A stretch of 59,415 nt of DNA from Pseudohaliea rubra DSM 19751 (GCF_000764025.1 NZ_KN234761.1:1-59415); one strand, 5' to 3'; shown: positions 9,766-18,942, numbered from the stretch's first letter. A program made the numbers and translations. The notes: generated by a model not told the origin, from the sequence alone.

Positions 9766-10869
9766 ATGGACAGCGCAGCGCAGGTACTTGCGGTTAACGA
9801 TGATCTTCCCATCCGCACCGGCGCCCCGGTGCACAGCGGCAAGGTGCGGGCTGTCTACTGGTTGACGGAGCGTGACTCCCGGCGCCTCGCCGAAGACCGC
9901 GGCTACCGGGTGGTGCCGGGTGCCCCCCTGGGCATCATGGTGATCTCGGACAGGCTCTCGGCCTTTGACTGCCTCTGGCGTGCCGAGGGCGGCTGGGACG
10001 GTGTGCCGGGAAAAGGGGCCGCTCTCAATGCCATCGCCGCGCACTGGTTCCGAAGTTTCGCCGCCGCGGGCCTTGCGCCGGCACACCTGCTGGAAGCTCC
10101 GCACCCGCTTCTCTGGGTGGTACAGCGGGCCCGGCCTCTGGCCCTTGAGGCGATTGCCCGGCAGTACATTACGGGGTCTCTGTGGCGTGCCTACGAGGCC
10201 GGTGAGCGCAGCTTCTGCGGTATCGCTCTACCGGAGGGCCTGGGCGCTCATGAGCGGCTGCCCGAGCTGCTCATGACGCCCTCTACGAAGGGCGTGCTCC
10301 GCGGCCTCCCGGGAGTGCCCGAAGCGGACGATGTCAACATCAGTCGCGCGCAGCTCCTCAAGCACCGTGCGGCCTTCGGCTTTGAGGACCCGGGCGATGT
10401 CGACCACTACACCACGCTTCTCGCGTCCGGCTTCCGGCTCATCGAGCGTGAGCTCGCGGCGCTGGACCTGGTCTTCGTCGATACCAAGTTCGAGTTCGGC
10501 TATGTGGACACCGCCGAGGGCACCGCGCAGCTGATCTACCTCGACGAGGTCGGTACCCCCGACTCCTCCCGGATCTGGGACGGGCCCCGCTATCGCGCGG
10601 GAGAAGTGGTGGAGTTCTCGAAGGAGGCCTTCCGTCAGGCACTGCTGTCCGGTGCGCCCGATCCCGCGGTGCTCCTCGACAAGGGCCGCATGGCGTCCCG
10701 GCAGGCCCTCGCCCGGGAGTGGATTCTGCCGCGAGCACTTTTCGAGCAGGTGTCGGCCAGCTACCGGGGTCTGGCTGAACGGCTCACCGGGGAGCGTCTG
10801 GCGGTGCCGGAACGGCCGCGGGAAGAACTCACGGGAGTACTCGCCGACGAACTCGGCCTGCTGGACTGA
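9766..10869 (+). CDS. purC: SAICAR synthetase (long form)
   Basis: PurC joins CAIR with aspartate in purine synthesis. The 367 residues show SDRLSAFD for ATP binding, the GSLWRAYE segment and the C-terminal DTKFEFG characteristic of the family. The length matches the longer proteobacterial form rather than the roughly 237-residue E. coli enzyme. The start is ATG after GGAGG. The gene is divergent from the receptor gene, and the TSUP permease begins 3 bases downstream. Confidence 0.93.
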   Translation: MDSAAQVLAVNDDLPIRTGAPVHSGKVRAVYWLTERDSRRLAEDRGYRVVPGAPLGIMVISDRLSAFDCLWRAEGGWDGVPGKGAALNAIAAHWFRSFAAAGLAPAHLLEAPHPLLWVVQRARPLALEAIARQYITGSLWRAYEAGERSFCGIALPEGLGAHERLPELLMTPSTKGVLRGLPGVPEADDVNISRAQLLKHRAAFGFEDPGDVDHYTTLLASGFRLIERELAALDLVFVDTKFEFGYVDTAEGTAQLIYLDEVGTPDSSRIWDGPRYRAGEVVEFSKEAFRQALLSGAPDPAVLLDKGRMASRQALAREWILPRALFEQVSASYRGLAERLTGERLAVPERPREELTGVLADELGLLD

Positions 10870-10872
10870 CCG

Positions 10873-11646
10873 GTGCTCGTCGACCCGGCTTTCTATGCCG
10901 TCAGCATCCCCGGCGTACTGCTTTACGGCATCGCCAAGGGCGGCTTCGGCGGCGCCGTGGCGATCCTGGCCGTGCCCCTTATGGCGCTGGTCATGCCACC
11001 GGCCCAGGCTGCGGCGATCCTCTTGCCGATCCTGTGCGTGATGGATGCGGTAGTCGTGCGCACCTACTGGGGCCAGTTCGACGGCAGGGCCCTGCGGTTG
11101 CTCCTGCCCGGAGCAGCGGTCGGTATCGTGCTCGGTTATCTGACCCTGGATGTCATGAACGAGCACTGGCTGCGCCTGCTGGTCGGGACCGTTGCCGGAA
11201 GCTTCGGTGTGCTCACGCTGCTTGGGCTGCAGGCCATGACCGGCCGTGAGCATCACCCGGGCACCGCCGGTTTCTTCGGGGGTCTCGCGGGTTTTACCAG
11301 CTTCTCGATTCACGCAGGGGGCCCGCCGCTCACCATGTACCTGTTGCCCAAGGGGCTGCCGCCCCTGGTTTTCGCCGGCACGGCAGGGCTGTTTTTCGCC
11401 GTAGTCAATGCGCTGAAGCTGCTTCCTTATTACCTGCTCGGGCAGTTCTCCGCCGAAAACCTCCTGTACTCTCTGGTACTGGTGCCGCTGGCGCCTGTCG
11501 GTGTGCGCATCGGCCACTGGCTGGTACGCCTGTCCCGGCCGGCGGTGTATTACCGGATCATCTCCGTCTTCCTCGTGGTCGTTGGTATCAAACTCTGCGC
11601 CGACGGCCTTGGAGGGCTGGGCGTGAGCGGCGTGCCGGCTCCCTAG
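10873..11646 (+). CDS. TSUP family permease (TauE/SafE)
   Basis: This 257-residue protein is mostly hydrophobic helices and opens with the glycine-rich IAKGGFGGAVAILAVPLMA typical of TauE/SafE (TSUP) carriers, which usually export sulfite, sulfoacetate or related organosulfur anions. The substrate is unknown. It starts with GTG 3 bases past the purC stop, so it is probably read with purC. No sulfur-oxidation gene is beside it. Confidence 0.85.
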   Translation: MLVDPAFYAVSIPGVLLYGIAKGGFGGAVAILAVPLMALVMPPAQAAAILLPILCVMDAVVVRTYWGQFDGRALRLLLPGAAVGIVLGYLTLDVMNEHWLRLLVGTVAGSFGVLTLLGLQAMTGREHHPGTAGFFGGLAGFTSFSIHAGGPPLTMYLLPKGLPPLVFAGTAGLFFAVVNALKLLPYYLLGQFSAENLLYSLVLVPLAPVGVRIGHWLVRLSRPAVYYRIISVFLVVVGIKLCADGLGGLGVSGVPAP

Positions 11647-11666
11647 AGTCGGGCTCGGCCGCAGGC

Positions 11667-11672
11667 TATAAT
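11667..11672 (+). promoter_or_regulatory. Candidate -10 element
   Basis: A perfect TATAAT lies 62 bases before the next start codon in an 88-base gap. The -35 region is poor. Confidence 0.35.
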
Positions 11673-11734
11673 GCTGCCCCCGCAGGACGACAGGGCAGCG
11701 TCGGCGGCGCGGCCCGAGCCAGCAAGGAGTATTC

Positions 11735-12133
11735 ATGCAGATCGTCAAGCTCACCGACACCGTAGGCGTTTCCGGACAGATCAGCCCGGCGGAGTTCCCG
11801 GCACTGGCCGAGGCCGGTTACCGGGTGATCGTGAACAATCGACCGGATGGCGAGGCCCTCGAGCAGCCCAGCTCCGCAGAGTTTGCCGCCGCCGCCGAGG
11901 CCGCGGGCCTCGAGTATCACTACTATCCCCTCAATGCCTTCAACTACCCCGGGGACGATGTCGGCGCCATTGCCCGACTCTTCGATGACGGCGAGCGGCC
12001 GGTCCTCGCGTTCTGCCGCAGTGGCACCCGGTCCACGAACCTGTGGATTTCCAGCCGCGCACCTGAAGAGCAGGAGTCGGCGCGGGAGCACGCCCGCAGC
12101 CTCGGCTTCGATGTGTCCATGTCCGGGCGCTGA
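11735..12133 (+). CDS. TIGR01244-type phosphatase-like / sulfurtransferase protein
   Basis: This 132-residue protein has the dual-specificity-phosphatase-like fold of the TIGR01244 (DUF442) family. It opens with SGQISPAEFPALAEAGYRVI and has a loop FCRSGTRS that positions a nucleophilic cysteine. Family members occur alone or fused to persulfide dioxygenase domains and are thought to handle sulfane sulfur. No partner domain is present here. The start ATG follows AAGGAGTATTC, a strong ribosome site. Confidence 0.8.
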   Translation: MQIVKLTDTVGVSGQISPAEFPALAEAGYRVIVNNRPDGEALEQPSSAEFAAAAEAAGLEYHYYPLNAFNYPGDDVGAIARLFDDGERPVLAFCRSGTRSTNLWISSRAPEEQESAREHARSLGFDVSMSGR

Positions 12134-12195
12134 GGGTGCTCTGTCCGTCCGGCGGAGCGGCCGCCGATTCCAACGTCACGCCAGCGGGAGCTTGC

Positions 12196-13509
12196 ATGAA
12201 ATCCATTGTCCGTATCCTTTGCCTGACTCTGCCGCTTGCCGCGGCGCCGGTCATTGCTGATGAGCTTGCCGACGCGGTTCAGGCCGATTACGACGCGCAC
12301 CTTGCGCCGCTCTTCGAACACTTTCACCGCAACCCGGAACTGTCCTTCATGGAGTCCGCGACTGCTGCGCGGCTCGCCTCGGAGCTGCGCGATGCCGGTT
12401 ATGTGGTCACCGAGGGCGTCGGCCGCACAGGTATTGTTGCCATCCTGGAGAATGGCGAGGGGCCGACGGTGATGATGCGCGCCGATATGGACGGCCTGCC
12501 TGTGCCGGAAAAGACCGACCTGCCCTATGCTTCGGAGGCGATGCAGGTGGACCGCAACGGCAATGAGGTACCGGTAATGCACGCCTGCGGACACGACGTA
12601 CATATCACGGCGCTGGTGGGTACGGCGCGGCAGATGGGCGCCCGAAGGGACGAGTGGTCCGGCACGCTCATGCTCATCGGCCAGCCGGCGGAAGAGCTCA
12701 TCGCCGGGGCCCGGGTAATGATGGAAGACGATCTCTGGGCGCGCTTTGGCAAGCCGGACCAGGCCATGGCCTTCCACGTTGCCTCCAGTATTCCTGCAGG
12801 CAAGCTGTCGGCGCCGCTGGCGCCTTACTCCGGCTCGGACACGGTGGATATCATCGTGCACGGTGTCGGCGCCCACGGGGCCAGCCCGCACGCGGGCATC
12901 GACCCGGTCCTGGTCGGCTCGCAGATCGTGCTCGGGCTGCAGACCGTGGTCAGCCGCAGCCTGGCCCCCCGGGAGCCTGGCGTGATCACCGTCGGCGCGT
13001 TCCACGCCGGCACCAAGCACAACATCATCTCCGACCGCGCGCACCTGCAGCTCACGGTGCGCAGCGAGAGCGCCGCCGCACGCAAGCTGCTTCTGGATGG
13101 TATCCGCCGCATCGCCGAGCATACGGGCCGCGCGGCGGGTCTGCCGGAGGACCTTCTGCCCGAGGTCATTGTTTCCGACGAGAGTACGCCGCCGACCCTC
13201 AACGACCCGGCGCTCACCGCGCGGCTCACGGCCACCTGGGGCGAGCGCTTTGGCGAGGACGTCTTCCACACGGCCAAGCGCCAGGGTATGGGTGCGGAGG
13301 ACTTCCCTTTCTTTGTCACCGATCCCTACATCCCGAGTACCTACTTCGCGGTCGGTGGCACGCCGCAGGCCGTCTTCGACGCGGCGGAGGCCGGCGGGCC
13401 GCCAGTGCCCTCGCACCACTCGCCGCTGTTCAAGGTGGCGCCGGAGCCGTCGATTACCCTGGGGGTTGAAGCGACGGTCACGGGGCTGCTCGAGCTGCTC
13501 GGTAGCTGA
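12196..13509 (+). CDS. Secreted M20 (M20D) amidohydrolase
   Basis: The 437-residue protein has a signal peptide ending near PVIADE. It then shows the metal-dependent amidohydrolase order: ADMDGLPVPEKTDLPYAS, MHACGHDVH, QPAEE, and a late GMGAEDF. Related enzymes cleave N-acyl amino acids, hippurate or IAA conjugates. The signal peptide places this one in the periplasm, which is less usual than the cytosolic members. An upstream in-frame ATG would put residues before the signal peptide, so I chose 12196. The Nudix gene starts 2 bases after its stop. Confidence 0.88.
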   Translation: MKSIVRILCLTLPLAAAPVIADELADAVQADYDAHLAPLFEHFHRNPELSFMESATAARLASELRDAGYVVTEGVGRTGIVAILENGEGPTVMMRADMDGLPVPEKTDLPYASEAMQVDRNGNEVPVMHACGHDVHITALVGTARQMGARRDEWSGTLMLIGQPAEELIAGARVMMEDDLWARFGKPDQAMAFHVASSIPAGKLSAPLAPYSGSDTVDIIVHGVGAHGASPHAGIDPVLVGSQIVLGLQTVVSRSLAPREPGVITVGAFHAGTKHNIISDRAHLQLTVRSESAAARKLLLDGIRRIAEHTGRAAGLPEDLLPEVIVSDESTPPTLNDPALTARLTATWGERFGEDVFHTAKRQGMGAEDFPFFVTDPYIPSTYFAVGGTPQAVFDAAEAGGPPVPSHHSPLFKVAPEPSITLGVEATVTGLLELLGS

Positions 13510-13511
13510 CC

Positions 13512-14234
13512 TTGTCCGACGTGGTACCGGTTCGCCCGGCGAGTACCGTCGTCCTCTTGCGCGAGCACGACGGGCGGCTGGAGACGCTGCTCCTGAAGCG
13601 CAACAAGGCGTTGCTCTTTGCGGGCGGCTTCTGGGTCTTTCCCGGGGGCGCCATCGATGATGGCGACCGCGCTGCGGCCGGGGGTGATCCCGACCGCGCT
13701 GCCCGGCTGGCGGCTGCCCGGGAGGCCTGGGAAGAGGCGGGGGTCGCGGCTGACCCGGAGACCATGGTCTCCCTGAGTCACTGGACTACGCCGGCGGTGG
13801 AGAAGCGCCGTTTCGCTACCTGGTTTTTCGCCGCGCCCCTGGCGGCCGACGCCGAGGTCACCATCGATCACGGCGAGATTCATGAAGCGCGCTGGCTGGG
13901 CCTTGGCGAGGCCCTGGCGGCCCACGCCGCCGGGGCGCTCAACCTGATGCCCCCGACCTATATCACCTTGCTCAACCTTGTGCGCTATCGGGATCTTGCC
14001 GGCGTGCTCGCTGCCGAGGCCCGCTCGCCCGTGCCCCGGGTAGAGCCCGTGCTCGGACGGGAGGGGGAACGGCCGGTCACCCTCTACCCGGGGGATGCCG
14101 CCTATGCCGGTGGAGATCCGGCGGCCGCAGGGCCGCGCCACCGCTGTGTGCTTGAGGGCCGGCAGTGGATCTATCAATGCAGCGACCTGCCTGAAGAGTG
14201 TGTGCCGCTTGTCGCCAGAGGCCTCAGCCCGTGA
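13512..14234 (+). CDS. Nudix hydrolase (NUDT19-like)
   Basis: This 240-residue protein has a Nudix fold, with VFPGGAID at about 42-49 and, after an insertion, REAWEEAGV. The insertion within the Nudix box is typical of NUDT19/NUDT7-like CoA or ADP-sugar diphosphatases; I cannot name the substrate. The start is TTG at 13512. Its TGA overlaps the next ATG by one base (TGATG), so the cytochrome b561 gene is translationally coupled. Confidence 0.82.
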   Translation: MSDVVPVRPASTVVLLREHDGRLETLLLKRNKALLFAGGFWVFPGGAIDDGDRAAAGGDPDRAARLAAAREAWEEAGVAADPETMVSLSHWTTPAVEKRRFATWFFAAPLAADAEVTIDHGEIHEARWLGLGEALAAHAAGALNLMPPTYITLLNLVRYRDLAGVLAAEARSPVPRVEPVLGREGERPVTLYPGDAAYAGGDPAAAGPRHRCVLEGRQWIYQCSDLPEECVPLVARGLSP

Positions 14235-14902
14235 TGACAGCGGCTGAAGCCCGCTATCCCCTCTGGGACCTTCCGGTCCGCGTGTCTCACTGGCTCATTG
14301 CCCTGTGCCTGCCCGCGGCCTGGTGGACCGCGGAGGAGGGGCACCTCGAGCTGCACGCCTGGATCGGCTATACGGTGCTGACCCTGGTCCTTGCGCGCCT
14401 CGCCTGGGGCGTCTTCGGCAGCCCCCAGGCGCGCTTTGCCGATTTCCTGCGCGGTCCTGGCGCCATTATCGCCTATCTGCGTGAGGGCCGACGTGACACG
14501 CCGGGGCACAATCCCCTTGGTGGCTGGTCGGCGATGCTGCTGTGGTCGCTGCTGCTCGTACAGGCCCTGACCGGTCTCTACAACAGCGACGGGATTCTCT
14601 TTGACGGGCCGCTGTACCACGCCGCCGACGAGGCGGTCACTGACAAGCTCGGTGCGGTCCACGGCTGGCTGTTCAACGGCATCCTGGCCTTTGTGGGCCT
14701 CCACGTGGCGGCCGTATTGTTCTATCAATGGCGCCGCGGTGAGCAGCTCCTCGTGCCGATGGTCCGTGGTAGTGCGCCCGGTCGCGTCGGCACCGGGCCG
14801 GCGGCGCCGCTCTGGCGGGCTCTGCTGATCCTGGACCTGGTGGCGCTGGCGCTGCTCGCGATCTTCGCCGCGGCGCCGGAACCGGTGTCGTCCTGGTGGT
14901 AG
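14234..14902 (+). CDS. Cytochrome b561 family membrane protein
   Basis: The 222 residues form about five hydrophobic segments carrying the histidines expected for two b hemes: His19 in RVSHWL, His41 in LHAWIGY, and two late ones in VHGWLF and GLHVAAV. Such proteins pass electrons from quinol to periplasmic cytochromes. It ends 15 bases from a convergent unit encoding cytochrome c', a common genomic partner of cytochrome b561. A functional pair is plausible but not shown. Confidence 0.87.
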   Translation: MTAAEARYPLWDLPVRVSHWLIALCLPAAWWTAEEGHLELHAWIGYTVLTLVLARLAWGVFGSPQARFADFLRGPGAIIAYLREGRRDTPGHNPLGGWSAMLLWSLLLVQALTGLYNSDGILFDGPLYHAADEAVTDKLGAVHGWLFNGILAFVGLHVAAVLFYQWRRGEQLLVPMVRGSAPGRVGTGPAAPLWRALLILDLVALALLAIFAAAPEPVSSWW

Positions 14903-14917
14903 CCGCGGCGCGCTGAG

Positions 14918-15925
14918 TCAGAACAGGGCGTGGTCGCCCAGTTCCTGGCCGGCAAGTCCCTTTGCCAGCGCCTGCTCGTAGAAGGCCTCTAGCGTATCTT
15001 CGCCGAAGGATGGCGTCGCCGCGGCGTCGTAGGCGCCGCGCGTCTCGTCCCAGAGCAGCATGGATTCGGTGGCGTAGTAGTGCCCGATGCGTGCGAACTC
15101 TGCCTTGTCGACCAGTGAAGGAACTACCCGGCCAAGCGCGCCGAGCACGCCGCCGACCGCGGTGAACAGCCCCGGCGGGACGCTGCGGTAGCGCGGGGGC
15201 CGGCCACTCAGCCGGAACAGCAGCTCCCCCATGGCCCGGGGCGTGAGCGCCGGGCCGGGCCCGCCGACGGGCAGGATGGCGTCGTGCCGCATCGGGTCGT
15301 CCAGGCAGTCGACGAGGTAGCAGGCCAGGTCCCGCTCGCTGATGGGCTTGCACGCGGTCAGTTCGCCGTTGCCGAAAAGCAGGTAGGGCTTGCCGGCGAG
15401 CACCCGTGGAAGCTGGCCGGCCAGAGACTTGAAAAAAGCGGTGGGGCGGACGATGGAGTAGCGCAGGCCGCTGGCCGCGAGCAATGCCTCGAAGGTCAGC
15501 TTGGCCCGCTGGAAGGCGAGCTTCGGTCGCTGCACGCAGATCGCCGAGAGCAGCACGAAGTGGGGAACGCCGGCCGTCAGCGCCGCGTCCAGCAGCACCC
15601 GGTTGGCCTCGAACTCCACGGTCCAGGCATCGCGGACGCCGCCGCCGCGGGTGGCGAGGCAGGAGAAGACGGCGTCAAAGGACTCGCCGGCGAAACCGTC
15701 TTCGCGCAGGCTGTGCGGATCCGAGACGTCGCCTACCCGGAACTCAGCGTCCGGGAGAGCCCGGGCGAGGTCTTCGGGGCTGTCACGGCCGCCGACGCCG
15801 CTTCGCGGCCGTACCAGGCAGACTACGCGGTGCCCCCGGGCGCAGAGTTCGCGCACCAGCGCACGGCCGCTATAGCCGCTGGCGCCGGCGACGAAGACCG
15901 CGCGGCCGGGGGAGGCTCCCGCCAC
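14918..15925 (-). CDS. bciA: BciA-type 3,8-divinyl (proto)chlorophyllide 8-vinyl reductase
   Basis: BciA reduces the C8 vinyl group of divinyl chlorophyllide with NADPH in bacteriochlorophyll synthesis. The 335 residues begin with a Rossmann motif GASGYSGRALV. They carry segments I recognise from BciA: LLSAICVQRPKLAFQRAKL, RPTAFFKSLAGQ, GELTACKPISERDLA and YYATESMLLWD followed by YDAAATPSFGEDTL. The call rests on memory of the family, without alignment; a generic NmrA/SDR reductase is the alternative. It lies 14 bases downstream of the cytochrome c' gene on the same strand, away from the bchE-bchJ unit at 42-44.6 kb. Confidence 0.85.
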   Translation of the reverse strand: MAGASPGRAVFVAGASGYSGRALVRELCARGHRVVCLVRPRSGVGGRDSPEDLARALPDAEFRVGDVSDPHSLREDGFAGESFDAVFSCLATRGGGVRDAWTVEFEANRVLLDAALTAGVPHFVLLSAICVQRPKLAFQRAKLTFEALLAASGLRYSIVRPTAFFKSLAGQLPRVLAGKPYLLFGNGELTACKPISERDLACYLVDCLDDPMRHDAILPVGGPGPALTPRAMGELLFRLSGRPPRYRSVPPGLFTAVGGVLGALGRVVPSLVDKAEFARIGHYYATESMLLWDETRGAYDAAATPSFGEDTLEAFYEQALAKGLAGQELGDHALF

Positions 15926-15939
15926 GGCGCCTCCCGGAA

Positions 15940-16419
15940 TCAGTACAGGTAGTCCTTGGACTTGTAGTCGTCGTGACAGGCCTTGCAGGTGCCGCCTGTG
16001 GCCTTCACGGCCTCGGCAATGGCCGCCCGGTCGCCGCCTTCGGCCGCCTTGTCCAGGGCTTTGGCTGCGTCGCTGAGGTCCGTCAGCTTGGCTTCGAAGT
16101 CGTCCATGTTGTCCCAGATCGCGGGCTTGGCGCGGGTCGTACCCTTTTCGGAGCCCGGCGCGAAGCCGCGCAGGAGGTTTAGCTCGGTGACAGTTTCCAG
16201 ATCCTTCGCCCAGCCCTGTAGCATCTCGAGGTCCCAGGGGATATCGCCCTTGACCATGTCGGCGATGGGGCCGAAGTTCATGGCGACGATGGCGAAGTAG
16301 GACTGCCGATAGGACTGCAGCGGCTCCTTGGAATCGAGGCGCGCACTGACGAGCGGTGCTGTGAAGAGGGTGGCGGCGACGGTTGTCGCGGCGAGAATGC
16401 GTTTCAGGGGCATCGGCAT
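15940..16419 (-). CDS. cycP: Cytochrome c'
   Basis: The 159-residue precursor has a signal peptide (cleavage near LVSA) and a four-helix protein ending with the heme motif CKACH about 16 residues from the C-terminus, as in cytochromes c'. These periplasmic pentacoordinate heme proteins bind NO and CO and are common in purple bacteria, where they protect against NO. The start ATG follows AGAGGAGAAACCC; an ATG two codons later is an alternative. It is the first gene of a likely two-gene unit with bciA. Confidence 0.9.
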   Translation of the reverse strand: MPMPLKRILAATTVAATLFTAPLVSARLDSKEPLQSYRQSYFAIVAMNFGPIADMVKGDIPWDLEMLQGWAKDLETVTELNLLRGFAPGSEKGTTRAKPAIWDNMDDFEAKLTDLSDAAKALDKAAEGGDRAAIAEAVKATGGTCKACHDDYKSKDYLY

Positions 16420-16478
16420 GGGCGGGTTTCTCCTCTGGCCTTAAAAGGGGCGCGCCGGCAGTTCGCCGCCGCTCCAGC

Positions 16479-16484
16479 TATGCT
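16479..16484 (+). promoter_or_regulatory. Candidate -10 element (TATGCT type)
   Basis: GC-TATGCT lies upstream of the CoA-transferase gene. The same GCTATGCT word occurs upstream of two other plus-strand genes (at 20663 and 29001). Confidence 0.25.
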
Positions 16485-16590
16485 AACAGATGCCCCGGGC
16501 GGCGCCAGCAGGACCCCCGGGGTCTACGCGGCTCGCCAGCCCCGCGCGCGGCGGGTAAACTGCGGCGCGGACCAACGGGGAGGGGAGTCC

Positions 16591-17787
16591 ATGAGCGAGG
16601 GAACGCGTCCGCTGGAGGGTCTTCGGGTCATCGAGCTGGGGCAACTGCTGGCGGGGCCCTTTACGGGAACCATCCTGGCTTACTTCGGCGCCGAGGTGAT
16701 CAAGGTCGAGCCTCCCGGCGGTGACCCCATTCGCGGCTGGCGCGAGGTTCGGGACGGCACCTCGCTCTGGTACCGCAGCCTCGGGCGCAATAAAAAGTCC
16801 GTGACCCTGGATCTGAAGAGCGAGCGCGGCCGGGCCCTGACCCTGGCGCTTCTCGACGACGCCGATGTGCTCGTGGAGAACTTCCGGCCCGGGGCCATGG
16901 AGCAGTGGGGGCTCGGGCCCGAGGTGCTCAAGGCGCGCAACCCCGGGCTTATTTACGCGCGGATCTCCGGCTACGGGCAGACCGGGCCTAATGCGAACAA
17001 GCCCGGCTATGCATCGGTGACCGAAGGCTTTGGCGGCTTCCGCTATATCAACGGGGAGCCCGGCGAGGCGCCGGTTCGCCCCAATATTTCCCTCGGCGAT
17101 ACCCTCTCGGCGATCCACGCGGCCCTGGGCATTGCCCTCGCCGTCATCGAGCGCCAGCGCAGCGGTGCGGGACAGACCGTCGACGTGGCGCTTTACGAAT
17201 CGATTTTCAATCTCCTGGAGGCCATCGTTCCGGAATTCGATGGTGCCGGCGTGATCCGGGAGCCCTCCGGTACGACCATCACCGGCATCGTACCGACCAA
17301 TACCTACCGCTGCGCCGACGGACGCCATGTGATCATCGGCGGCAACGGTGACTCCATCTTCAAGCGCCTTATGGTCGTCGCCGGCCGGTCGGACATGGCC
17401 GAGAACCCGGCGCTGGCCGACAATGCGGGGCGGGTGCAGCACGAGGCGGCTATCGACGCGGCCCTGGCCGCGTGGTGTGCCGGGCTCGCTGCGGCCGAGG
17501 TGATCGAGCAGCTCGAGGCGGCGCGAGTCCCCGTGGGGCCTATCTACAGCGTCGCCGACATGGTGGCGGACCCGCACTATCGGGCACGCGGTCTGTTCGA
17601 AACGGTGGAAGTGGACGGCAAGCCGCTTAAGATACCGGCAATTCTACCGCGCCTGGAGGGAACGCCGGGCCGCACCGAGTGGCCCGGCGGGGCCGTTGGC
17701 AGTCACAACGAGGAAGTGCTCGGCGGACTACTCGGCCTGTCGGGTGAGGAGTTGGCGGCGCTGCGTGCCGAAGGCGTGATCGCCTAG
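16591..17787 (+). CDS. Class III CoA-transferase (CaiB/BaiF family)
   Basis: The 398 residues show the family order: GLRVIELGQLLAGPFTG at 10-26, AEVIKVEPPGGDPIR, VLVENFRPGAMEQWGLG and the catalytic-aspartate region ISLGDTLSAIHAALGI with Asp170, where formyl-CoA transferase has its catalytic Asp169. The enzyme moves CoA between carboxylic acids; the acids are not evident. It converges on an acyl-CoA dehydrogenase gene 6 bases away, hinting at a shared degradation route. Start ATG follows GGGGAGGGGAG. Confidence 0.9.
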   Translation: MSEGTRPLEGLRVIELGQLLAGPFTGTILAYFGAEVIKVEPPGGDPIRGWREVRDGTSLWYRSLGRNKKSVTLDLKSERGRALTLALLDDADVLVENFRPGAMEQWGLGPEVLKARNPGLIYARISGYGQTGPNANKPGYASVTEGFGGFRYINGEPGEAPVRPNISLGDTLSAIHAALGIALAVIERQRSGAGQTVDVALYESIFNLLEAIVPEFDGAGVIREPSGTTITGIVPTNTYRCADGRHVIIGGNGDSIFKRLMVVAGRSDMAENPALADNAGRVQHEAAIDAALAAWCAGLAAAEVIEQLEAARVPVGPIYSVADMVADPHYRARGLFETVEVDGKPLKIPAILPRLEGTPGRTEWPGGAVGSHNEEVLGGLLGLSGEELAALRAEGVIA

Positions 17788-17793
17788 ACGCGG

Positions 17794-18942
17794 CTATTTG
17801 CCGAGCATAGTGCGGGCCACCAGCTCGCGCATGATTTCCGAGGACCCGCCATAGATGCGCTGGATGCGCGCGTCGGTGTAGAAGCGGGAGATCGGGTATT
17901 CGGCAGTGTAACCGTAGCCGCCGAAGAGCTGCAGGCAGTCGTCCACGGTGCTGCACTGCATTTCACAGGATGCGAGCTTGAGCATTGCCGCCTTGTCGGC
18001 GGTCAGCTGGCCGCGGGCGTATTCGTCGGCGCACTGCTCGTAGAGCGCCCGGTTGAGGGCGATTTCCGTCTTCACGTCGGCGAGCTTGAAGCGCGTATTC
18101 TGGAAGGCGCCGATGGTCTGGCCAAAGGCCTTGCGCTCCTGCACGTAGTCCACGGTGAGGGCCAGTGCCCCCTCTGCGGCGGCCACGGCCTGCGCGGCGA
18201 TGCCCAGGCGCTCCCGGGGCAGTTCCTCCATCATGATCACGAAACCCCGGTTCTCCTCGCCGAGGAGGGCGTCCGCGGGCAGGCGCACGTCCTGGAAGAA
18301 CAGCTGCGCAGTGTCCGAGCTGTGCTGGCCGATTTTTTCGATCTTCTTGCTCTTCTCGAAGCCCGGCAAGTGGGCGTCTACGAGAAACAGGCTGGTGCCC
18401 TTGGCGCCCTTGCCCGGATCCGTGATCGCCGCCACGATGACCAGGTCGGCGTGAATGCCGTTGGTGATGAAGATCTTGGAACCGTTGAGGATCCATCCGT
18501 CGCCGTCGCGGACTGCGTTGGTGCGGATCGCCTGCACGTCGGAGCCGGCGCCGGGCTCGGTCATGGCAAGAGCGCCTACGGCCTCGCCGGTGACCATGCG
18601 CGGCAGCCATTGCTGTTTCTGTGCCTCGGTGCCATGGCGCGACAGGTACGGCGCGACGATGTTCGAGTGGATACCGTAGCCGCTGGCGATGCCGCCGAAG
18701 CCCATGGCCGAGAGTTCCTCGATGAGTGCCAGGGTGACGTGGGGAGAGGTGCCGGCGCCGCCGTAGGCTTCGTCCACGTCGGGGCAGAGCAGTCCTGCCT
18801 CGCCCAGGGTGCGCCAGAGCTCCCTCGGCACGAGGTGCGCTTCTTCCCACGCCTCGAAATGGGGGCTGATTTCCTGTTCGAAGGCCCGCCGGGCCATGTC
18901 GCGGAACAGTTGCATGGTTTCAAGACCGGCGTCCTGGGTCAT
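17794..18942 (-). CDS. Acyl-CoA dehydrogenase (long-chain type)
   Basis: This 382-residue FAD flavoprotein oxidises acyl-CoA to trans-2-enoyl-CoA and passes electrons to ETF. It contains MTEPGAGSD at 127-135, the flavin-binding IFITNG and the C-terminal QRIYGGSSEIMRELVAR. Gly occupies the place of the usual C-terminal catalytic Glu. A Glu in ELPRERL (Glu244) sits where LCAD and isovaleryl-CoA dehydrogenase carry their catalytic base. A branched- or long-chain substrate is therefore likelier than glutaryl-CoA. Start ATG follows AGAGGAAGCCC. Confidence 0.9.
   Translation of the reverse strand: MTQDAGLETMQLFRDMARRAFEQEISPHFEAWEEAHLVPRELWRTLGEAGLLCPDVDEAYGGAGTSPHVTLALIEELSAMGFGGIASGYGIHSNIVAPYLSRHGTEAQKQQWLPRMVTGEAVGALAMTEPGAGSDVQAIRTNAVRDGDGWILNGSKIFITNGIHADLVIVAAITDPGKGAKGTSLFLVDAHLPGFEKSKKIEKIGQHSSDTAQLFFQDVRLPADALLGEENRGFVIMMEELPRERLGIAAQAVAAAEGALALTVDYVQERKAFGQTIGAFQNTRFKLADVKTEIALNRALYEQCADEYARGQLTADKAAMLKLASCEMQCSTVDDCLQLFGGYGYTAEYPISRFYTDARIQRIYGGSSEIMRELVARTMLGK

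Noticed and set aside
17794-18942. Glutaryl-CoA dehydrogenase, given the adjacent class III CoA-transferase
   Set aside because: The C-terminal catalytic Glu of that enzyme is replaced by Gly, and the catalytic Glu matches the long-chain/isovaleryl type instead.
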